Positions 59,100 through 64,000 of a stretch of DNA of 64,000 nucleotides are shown here, piece by piece (within the stretch, counting starts at the first letter, position 1; the number at the start of each line of letters is the position of its first letter). The notes beneath the pieces were generated by a model. It worked only from the letters and a program-made list of their open reading frames with translations, was not told the origin of the DNA and ran no database searches. The DNA is from Oscillospiraceae bacterium (GTDB lineage Bacteria > Bacillota > Clostridia > Oscillospirales > Oscillospiraceae), in NCBI GenBank assembly GCA_015067545.1, contig SVMG01000002.1:1-64000 (forward strand), in the 5' to 3' direction. A program made the position numbers and the translations under genes.

Positions 59100-59471
59100 A
59101 TGGCATTGCAGGAATCCGGTGAGATGTATCTGGAAACCATTTTGATCCTTTCCCAAAAGCTCGGTCAGGTGCGCTCTGTGGACATCAGCGAGCACATGGG
59201 TTATTCCAAGCCCAGCGTTTCCCGGGCTGTGGGACTTCTGAAAAAGGGCGGCTTCATCACCGTGGAGAAGGAGGGCTTCATCCATCTGACGGACGAGGGA
59301 CTTTCTCTGGCGCAAAAAATCCTGGAGCGCCACACGATCCTTACAGAGCTGCTGATCCGTCTGGGTGTTGGCAATGAAACGGCTGCAAACGATGCCTGCC
59401 GGATTGAACACGTGATCAGCGACGAAACCTTTGAAGCAATCCGCAATCACATGCTAGCGCATAATTCATAA
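59100..59471 (+). CDS. DtxR/MntR-type metal-dependent regulator
   Basis: This 123-residue protein starts behind AAGGAGGT. The winged helix-turn-helix MYLETILILSQKLGQVRSVD, GYSKPSVSRAVGLLKKGGFI is followed by a dimerisation region with metal ligands typical of the family (ERHTILTELLIRLGV, ACRIEHVISDETF). Without the SH3-like domain it is MntR-sized, slightly short. It probably represses or activates metal transport genes in response to Mn or Fe; none lie in the window. It may be cotranscribed with the transketolase pair 17 bp downstream. Confidence 0.85.
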   Translation: MALQESGEMYLETILILSQKLGQVRSVDISEHMGYSKPSVSRAVGLLKKGGFITVEKEGFIHLTDEGLSLAQKILERHTILTELLIRLGVGNETAANDACRIEHVISDETFEAIRNHMLAHNS

Positions 59472-59488
59472 TTTTAGGAGGCTAATCC

Positions 59489-60334
59489 ATGACGGCAAGT
59501 GAAAAGAACCAGCTGCAAATCACTGCAGCAAAGGTCCGTATGGGTATCATCGAGTCCACCCATGGGGCCAAGGCCGGTCACCCCGGCGGCAGCCTGTCTG
59601 CCACTGAAATGTTCACCTACCTGTACTTCAAGGAAATGAACATCGACCCCAAAAATCCCAAGGCCGAAGATCGGGACCGTTTCGTCCTGTCCAAGGGTCA
59701 CACCGCCCCCGGCCTGTATGCCGCCCTTGCCCATCGCGGCTTCTTCCCCGTAGAAGATCTTCCCACCCTGCGGCACATCGACAGCTACCTGCAGGGCCAC
59801 CCCAATATGAACACCGTTCCCGGTGTGGATATGTCCACCGGCTCCTTGGGCCAGGGCATCTCCGCTGCTGTGGGTATGGCACTGGGTGCGAAGCATCAGA
59901 ATAAGGACTTCCGTGTTTACACTCTGCTGGGCGACGGCGAGATCCAGGAGGGCCAGGTTTGGGAGGCCTGCATGGCTGCCGCCCACTACAAGCTGGACAA
60001 CCTGGTGGTGATCGTTGACAACAACGGCCTGCAGATCGACGGCAATGTCGCCGATGTTATGAGCCCCTACCCCATTTTCGACAAGCTGGTGGCCTTCGGT
60101 TTCCATACCATCGCCATTGACGGCCATGATTTTGACGCCATCGAGAAGGCTCTGAACCAGGCCAGAAAGGTCAAGGGTCAGCCCACCGCGATCGTGATGT
60201 CCACCGTCAAGGGCAAGGATGTCTCCTATATGGAAAATGAAGCCGGCTGGCACGGCAAGGCTCCCAACGATGCGGAGTACGAGGTGGCCATGACCGAGCT
60301 GAAGGCAATTCTTGCAGAATTGGAGGGCAAGTAA
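59489..60334 (+). CDS. Transketolase, N-terminal subunit
   Basis: This 281-residue protein starts behind TAGGAGG. The thiamine-diphosphate-binding half shows GAKAGHPGGSLSATEMFTYL, RFVLSKGHTAPGLYAALAHR and the GDG...N motif in LLGDGEIQEGQVWEACMAA followed by VVIVDNNGLQIDG. Transketolase is split over two genes in many Firmicutes and archaea; the second half follows with a 1-bp gap. It acts in the non-oxidative pentose phosphate pathway. Confidence 0.95.
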   Translation: MTASEKNQLQITAAKVRMGIIESTHGAKAGHPGGSLSATEMFTYLYFKEMNIDPKNPKAEDRDRFVLSKGHTAPGLYAALAHRGFFPVEDLPTLRHIDSYLQGHPNMNTVPGVDMSTGSLGQGISAAVGMALGAKHQNKDFRVYTLLGDGEIQEGQVWEACMAAAHYKLDNLVVIVDNNGLQIDGNVADVMSPYPIFDKLVAFGFHTIAIDGHDFDAIEKALNQARKVKGQPTAIVMSTVKGKDVSYMENEAGWHGKAPNDAEYEVAMTELKAILAELEGK

Positions 60335-60335
60335 G

Positions 60336-61274
60336 ATGGCAGAAATGAAAAAAGTTGCAACCCGTGACGCCTATGGCGCTGCCCTGGCAAAGCTGGGCGC
60401 AGAGCACGAAGACCTGGTGGTTCTGGATGCCGACCTGGCAGGCGCAACCAAGACCGGCGTTTTCAAGAAGGCTTTCCCCGACCGTTTCTTTGACTGCGGC
60501 ATCGCCGAGGGCAATATGATCTGTATGGCTGCCGGCCTGTCCACCACCGGACTGGTGCCCTTCGCATCCAGCTTCGCTATGTTTGCCGCAGGCCGCGCCT
60601 TTGAGCAGGTGCGTAACTCCATCGGCTACCCCCATCTGAATGTGAAGATCGGTGCTACCCATGGCGGCATCTCCGTGGGCGAGGACGGCGCAAGCCATCA
60701 GTGCTGCGAGGACTTTGCCCTCATGCGCTCCATCCCCGGCATGACGGTCATCTGCCCCGCCGACGGCGTGGAAGCAGAGGCTGCCGTGAAGGCCGCCTAT
60801 GAAATGGACGGCCCTGTGTATCTGCGTTTCGGCAGACTGGCGATCCCGCAGTTCCATGAGGAAGGCTTCAACTTCCAGATCGGCAAGGGCGAAGTCCTGC
60901 GCGACGGAACCGACGTTGCCATCATCGCCAACGGTCTGCTGGTTTACGAGGCCATTCAGGCCGGCGAACTGCTGGCAGAAGCCGGCCTCAACGCCATGGT
61001 CATCAACATGGCCACCATCAAACCCCTGGACGAGGAGCTGGTAATCGAAGCAGCCAAGAAGTGCGGCAAGGTCATCACCTGTGAGGAGCACTCCGTCATC
61101 GGCGGTCTGGGCGAAGCTGTTTGCGCAGTTCTCGCCGAGAAGTGCCCCACCATCGTGCGCCGCATTGGTGTCAACGACGAGTTCGGTCACTCCGGTCCTG
61201 CGGCCGCTCTGCTGAAGCAGTTTGGCCTGTCCGCTGAGCACATCGTGGAAGTGGCAAAGGAGCTTTGCAAATAA
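60336..61274 (+). CDS. Transketolase, C-terminal subunit
   Basis: This protein of 312 residues starts at the ATG at 60336 (MAEMKKVATRDAYGAAL), 1 bp after the upstream stop; the site GGAGGG lies inside the first gene. The pyrimidine-binding half is seen in LDADLAGATKTGVFKKAF, FDCGIAEGNMICMAAGLSTT (the conserved Glu for cofactor activation), and the C-terminal domain in VITCEEHSVIGGLGEAV. It forms the complete enzyme with the preceding subunit. A terminator follows at 61287-61318. Confidence 0.95.
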   Translation: MAEMKKVATRDAYGAALAKLGAEHEDLVVLDADLAGATKTGVFKKAFPDRFFDCGIAEGNMICMAAGLSTTGLVPFASSFAMFAAGRAFEQVRNSIGYPHLNVKIGATHGGISVGEDGASHQCCEDFALMRSIPGMTVICPADGVEAEAAVKAAYEMDGPVYLRFGRLAIPQFHEEGFNFQIGKGEVLRDGTDVAIIANGLLVYEAIQAGELLAEAGLNAMVINMATIKPLDEELVIEAAKKCGKVITCEEHSVIGGLGEAVCAVLAEKCPTIVRRIGVNDEFGHSGPAAALLKQFGLSAEHIVEVAKELCK

Positions 61275-61286
61275 AATAATCTCTTT

Positions 61287-61317
61287 GGTGCGCCGTCTTG
61301 CGACGGCGCACCTTTTT
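61287..61317 (+). terminator. Terminator of the transketolase operon
   Basis: GGTGCGCCGTC (61287-61297) pairs perfectly with 61302-61312 around TTGC, followed by TTTTT. Confidence 0.92.
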
Positions 61318-61318
61318 A

Positions 61319-61347
61319 TTGTCAACATTGACTTTCTGTGCTATAAT
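61319..61347 (+). promoter_or_regulatory. Promoter of the ferredoxin-ASKHA gene
   Basis: TTGTCA (61319-61324), a 17-bp spacer and TATAAT (61342-61347) with a TGn extension, directly after the transketolase terminator. Confidence 0.8.
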
Positions 61348-61377
61348 GAGGAAAATGCGAAAAAGCGAGGTTTTTCC

Positions 61378-63303
61378 ATGGCTAAGGTTATTTTTCAGTT
61401 GGAAGACGCAGGCCAAGTGGCCATTGAGGCCAATGTTGGCGACAACCTTTTGGAACTGGCACGCCGGGCCAATGTGGCCATCGATGCCCCCTGCTCCGGC
61501 AACGGCTCCTGCGGCAAGTGCAGAGTACAATTATTGGAGGGCAACCTGGATACCATCCCCTCCCGGCACATTTCCGATGAGGAATTCGCCGCCGGCTGGC
61601 GGCTCAGCTGCAACTGCAAGATCGTAGGCGACTGCACCGTGTTGGTGCCGGACATTGCTTCTGCGTACCAATCCCGGATGAAGACTGCCGACTTGAGCAG
61701 TCCTCAGGAGATCGCCATTTTTGAAACTGCACAAAAGGAACTGCAGGAAAGCGGCATCGTTTTTGAAAATACATACCGGTGCGCGGTTCTTTCCATGTCC
61801 GCTCCCAACGAGGACGATACCATGCCCGACATCGAGCGGCTGACCTGGGCCGTGCAGGAAGCATTGGGCGTAGAAAAAGTAGATATCCCCTACGCTGTGA
61901 TGGTCAAGCTGGCCAAGACTCTGCGGGAATTTGACTTCACTGTGGCGGTCAAGGGCAGATTGGATGGCAGCACCTTCCGCTGTATGGAAGTTTGCGACCC
62001 CCAGGACACCGCCCTGGTAGGCTGCGCCATTGACATCGGCACGACTACTGTCACCATGGTGCTGGTGGATATGGAAAATGGCAAAATTCTGGCCAAGGGT
62101 TCTTCCGGCAACGGTCAGATCCGCTACGGCGCGGATGTGATCAACCGGATCATTCAGCAGAGCCGTCCCGGCGGACGGAAGAATCTGCAAAAGGCCATTG
62201 TGGAGGAGACCCTGAATCCCATCATCCGCAATCTGTGCCGCAGCGCCAGGATCAGCCCGGAAAGCATTGTCCGGCTGAGTGTGGGCGCGAACACCACCAT
62301 GAATCACCTGCTCATTGGCGTGGATGCCGATCCTGTGCGGATGGATCCCTACATTCCCAGCTTCTTCGGTTGGGAGGGCTTACTTGGCGGAGATCTGAAG
62401 CTGCCCGTCAATCCCCTTGCCCCTGTTATCATTGCTCCCAACATCGGCTCTTACGTGGGCGGTGACATCACTGCCGGTACGCTGGCAAGCCTCATTTGGG
62501 ACAAGGACGAAATGAGCCTGTTCATCGATCTGGGCACCAACGGCGAGATCGTTTTCGGCAACCGGGATTTCCTCATGTCCTGCGCCTGCTCTGCAGGCCC
62601 TGCCTTTGAGGGCGGCGATATTTCCTGCGGCATGCGTGCCACCGACGGCGCGGTGGAAGCCTGTGTGCTGGACAAGCAAACCATGGAGCCCGCACTCACC
62701 ATCGTAGGTGACCCCGGGCAAAAGTGTGTGGGCATCTGCGGCAGCGGCATCATCGATATCATTTCCGAGCTGTACCGCTGTGGCATCATCAATGCCAAGG
62801 GTCTGTTTGTCCGGGAGGGCAAGCGGGTGGCCCGGGATCAGCACGGCATGGGCCGTTACATCCTGGCATTCCCTGAGGAGACCGAAACCGGCCGGGAAGT
62901 ATCCATCAACGAGGTGGATATCGACAACTTCATCCGTGCCAAGGGCGCGATCTTCTCCGCCATCGACACCCTGCTCCAGTCCGTGGACATGAGCGTGGAG
63001 TGCATTGACCATGTGTATGTGGCCGGCGGCATCGGCTCGGGCATTAACATGAAAAACGCGGTAAACATCGGCATGCTGCCGGATGTGGAGCTGGAGAAAT
63101 TCAGCTACATCGGCAACTCGTCACTGACCGGCGCGTATGCCATGGTCATCAGCGACCAGGCAACCGAAAAGTGCGCAGAGGTGGGCGCGAATATGACCTA
63201 TCTGGAGCTGTCTACCTATCCCGGCTACATGGATTCCTTTGTGGCTGCCTGCTTCATTCCCCACACCGATGCAAGTCTGTTCCCCAACAGCAAACAGGAG
63301 TAA
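61378..63303 (+). CDS. Ferredoxin-domain/ASKHA ATPase (RACo-like, DUF4445 type)
   Basis: This protein of 641 residues starts at the ATG at 61378, 8 bp after GCGAGG. Residues 1-95 are a [2Fe-2S] ferredoxin domain with cysteines in DAPCSGNGSCGKCRVQLLEG and LSCNCKIVGDC. After a linker domain comes an actin-like ATPase core: CAIDIGTTTVTMVLVDM, RLSVGANTTMNHLL, SLFIDLGTNGEIVFGN and YVAGGIGSGINMKNAV. The build is that of reductive activators of corrinoid proteins (RACo, RamA-like). No corrinoid methyltransferase is visible in the window, so the partner is unknown. It is followed 3 bp later by a DUF3786-like gene. Confidence 0.87.
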   Translation: MAKVIFQLEDAGQVAIEANVGDNLLELARRANVAIDAPCSGNGSCGKCRVQLLEGNLDTIPSRHISDEEFAAGWRLSCNCKIVGDCTVLVPDIASAYQSRMKTADLSSPQEIAIFETAQKELQESGIVFENTYRCAVLSMSAPNEDDTMPDIERLTWAVQEALGVEKVDIPYAVMVKLAKTLREFDFTVAVKGRLDGSTFRCMEVCDPQDTALVGCAIDIGTTTVTMVLVDMENGKILAKGSSGNGQIRYGADVINRIIQQSRPGGRKNLQKAIVEETLNPIIRNLCRSARISPESIVRLSVGANTTMNHLLIGVDADPVRMDPYIPSFFGWEGLLGGDLKLPVNPLAPVIIAPNIGSYVGGDITAGTLASLIWDKDEMSLFIDLGTNGEIVFGNRDFLMSCACSAGPAFEGGDISCGMRATDGAVEACVLDKQTMEPALTIVGDPGQKCVGICGSGIIDIISELYRCGIINAKGLFVREGKRVARDQHGMGRYILAFPEETETGREVSINEVDIDNFIRAKGAIFSAIDTLLQSVDMSVECIDHVYVAGGIGSGINMKNAVNIGMLPDVELEKFSYIGNSSLTGAYAMVISDQATEKCAEVGANMTYLELSTYPGYMDSFVAACFIPHTDASLFPNSKQE

Positions 63304-63306
63304 GTT

Positions 63307-63915
63307 ATGCAAATTGAGAATCACAAGGAAGAAGTTCCTTTTTCCTACTATGAAAATCTGTTCCGGGATTTAGACCCGGCAGAAGCCGCCCAGCGCACAA
63401 ATGTGAAATGGGATGGAAAAGAATTTTATGTAAACCTGTTGGGCAAGGAGTACGCCATTTCCCACCCGGATTATGCCCTCCGGGCTTTGGACGGCGGCAA
63501 AGAGCCTCCCCTGCCCACCCAGACCTTCCTGCTGCGCTATCTGCTGGAGGGAAAGGCCGTGGCCGACACCGGCGCATGGCTGACTTTCCGGGAAATGCCC
63601 TGGGGCGAGCTGTACATCAAGCCCTACACCGGCCGGGTGCTGACCCGAGCAGCGTTCACCTTCGGCACTCGGATCGCCGCGTTCCGGGCGGCCTGCGAAA
63701 AAATGGGCGCAATGCCCGTCAATCATGGTGACGCAGGCTTCCAGTTTGACTTTATCGGCGGCTACCGGATGCAGATCCTGGTCTGGGAGGGTGACGACGA
63801 ATTTCCCCCCAACGCCCAGGTGCTGTATTCCGACAATTTCGGGGGCGGCTTTGCCGCGGAAGACCGCGTTGTCGCCGGTGATATTCTGATCTCCGCAATT
63901 AAAGGAAATATGTAG
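63307..63915 (+). CDS. DUF3786-like protein
   Basis: This 202-residue protein starts 3 bp after the ASKHA gene, translationally coupled, with CAGGAG in the preceding stop region. It shows VPFSYYENLFRDLDPAEAAQ, LGKEYAISHPDY, FLLRYLLEGKAV, MPVNHGDAGFQFDFIG and a C-terminal FPPNAQVLYSDNFGGGFAAE, which I associate with DUF3786. There is no signal peptide or known catalytic motif. The tight link with a corrinoid-activator-like ATPase suggests a role in corrinoid or one-carbon metabolism. It is inferred from context only. Confidence 0.75.
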   Translation: MQIENHKEEVPFSYYENLFRDLDPAEAAQRTNVKWDGKEFYVNLLGKEYAISHPDYALRALDGGKEPPLPTQTFLLRYLLEGKAVADTGAWLTFREMPWGELYIKPYTGRVLTRAAFTFGTRIAAFRAACEKMGAMPVNHGDAGFQFDFIGGYRMQILVWEGDDEFPPNAQVLYSDNFGGGFAAEDRVVAGDILISAIKGNM

Positions 63916-63916
63916 C

Positions 63917-63946
63917 AAAAAGCCTGCCGTCCGGCAGGCTTTTCCT
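63917..63946. terminator. Bidirectional terminator
   Basis: AAAAAGCCTGCC (63917-63928) pairs with GGCAGGCTTTT (63933-63943), with T-tracts on both strands. Confidence 0.87.
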
Positions 63947-63948
63947 AT

Positions 63949-64000
63949 TTACGACACTGTCACGCTTTTGCGCATGGCAGAAATAGCACCCTTTTCCAGT
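63949..64000 (-). CDS. Possible C-terminal end of a minus-strand gene
   Basis: On the minus strand a frame open to the window edge reads LEKGAISAMRKSVTVS and stops at 63949, directly before the bidirectional terminator. Only 16 residues are visible and no family can be named. The terminator position is the main support. Confidence 0.35.
   Translation of the reverse strand, partial: LEKGAISAMRKSVTVS

Noticed and set aside
1..64000. CRISPR arrays, tRNA and rRNA genes
   Set aside because: No regularly spaced repeats with unique spacers and no tRNA-like T-arm/acceptor patterns were found by eye; a tRNA scan could still detect something missed.

Overview
The window looks like chromosomal DNA of a spore-forming Firmicute, most likely a gut-associated clostridium of the Oscillospiraceae/Ruminococcaceae type. 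This is an inference from an alpha/beta-type small acid-soluble spore protein (29580-29837), ruminococcal-style secreted proteins with paired CxxC repeats, a cohesin-like domain, LplB/YtcP/YesL-type genes, split transketolase genes and AGGAGG ribosome binding sites. No rRNA, tRNA or CRISPR array was seen.

Layout. 1-3.2 kb: edge of an integrated element, with a serine recombinase cut by the window edge, a small SHOCT-like protein, a tyrosine integrase, and about 1.4 kb of non-coding DNA rich in stem-loops. 3.2-7.3 kb: an AT-rich three-gene candidate defence operon (PHP domain plus ATPase of TrlF type, a 102-residue protein, and a second P-loop ATPase), followed by an XRE regulator. 7.8-20.1 kb, all minus strand: a secreted 2031-residue RHS/YD-repeat protein with its putative immunity gene. 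Downstream of a terminator lie three displaced RHS C-terminal modules in progressive decay, each followed by a small membrane protein or lipoprotein gene. 20.3-27.1 kb: a small secreted protein, an ECF sigma/anti-sigma pair, a lipoprotein plus secreted CHAT-protease-like protein operon, and a zinc-ribbon/XRE pair. 27.4-29.5 kb: a Fic protein with repeated operator-like sites and a frameshifted AbiH abortive-infection gene. 29.6-32.5 kb: the spore protein, a CxxC-repeat lipoprotein and a second sigma/anti-sigma pair paralogous to the first.

32.9-57.5 kb is a catabolic/surface locus: nitrilase-family hydrolase, creatininase-family amidohydrolase, SGNH hydrolases, membrane-bound AraC-type regulator, LplB/YtcP/lipoprotein ABC importer, 2-hydroxyacid dehydrogenase, GH20-like glycosidase, two large modular surface proteins (2427 and 971 residues) and YesL. 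Four promoters in this locus carry the same arrangement. Two A-rich half-sites lie exactly 21 bp apart, and a -10 box starts exactly 37 nt after the beginning of the second half-site. This is a strong internal sign of one AraC-type regulon controlled by the local regulator. The genes together suggest sensing, surface binding, deacylation, import and breakdown of an acylated amino-sugar glycan; the substrate itself cannot be read from the sequence.

57.5-64 kb looks like ordinary chromosomal backbone: EamA transporter, rubrerythrin, DtxR/MntR-like regulator, split transketolase, a ferredoxin-ASKHA protein and a DUF3786-like protein. The observations most worth following are the four-promoter regulon, the RHS main gene with silent displaced modules, the TrlF-type three-gene system, the secreted CHAT-type protease and a 37-residue peptide gene (53456-53569).
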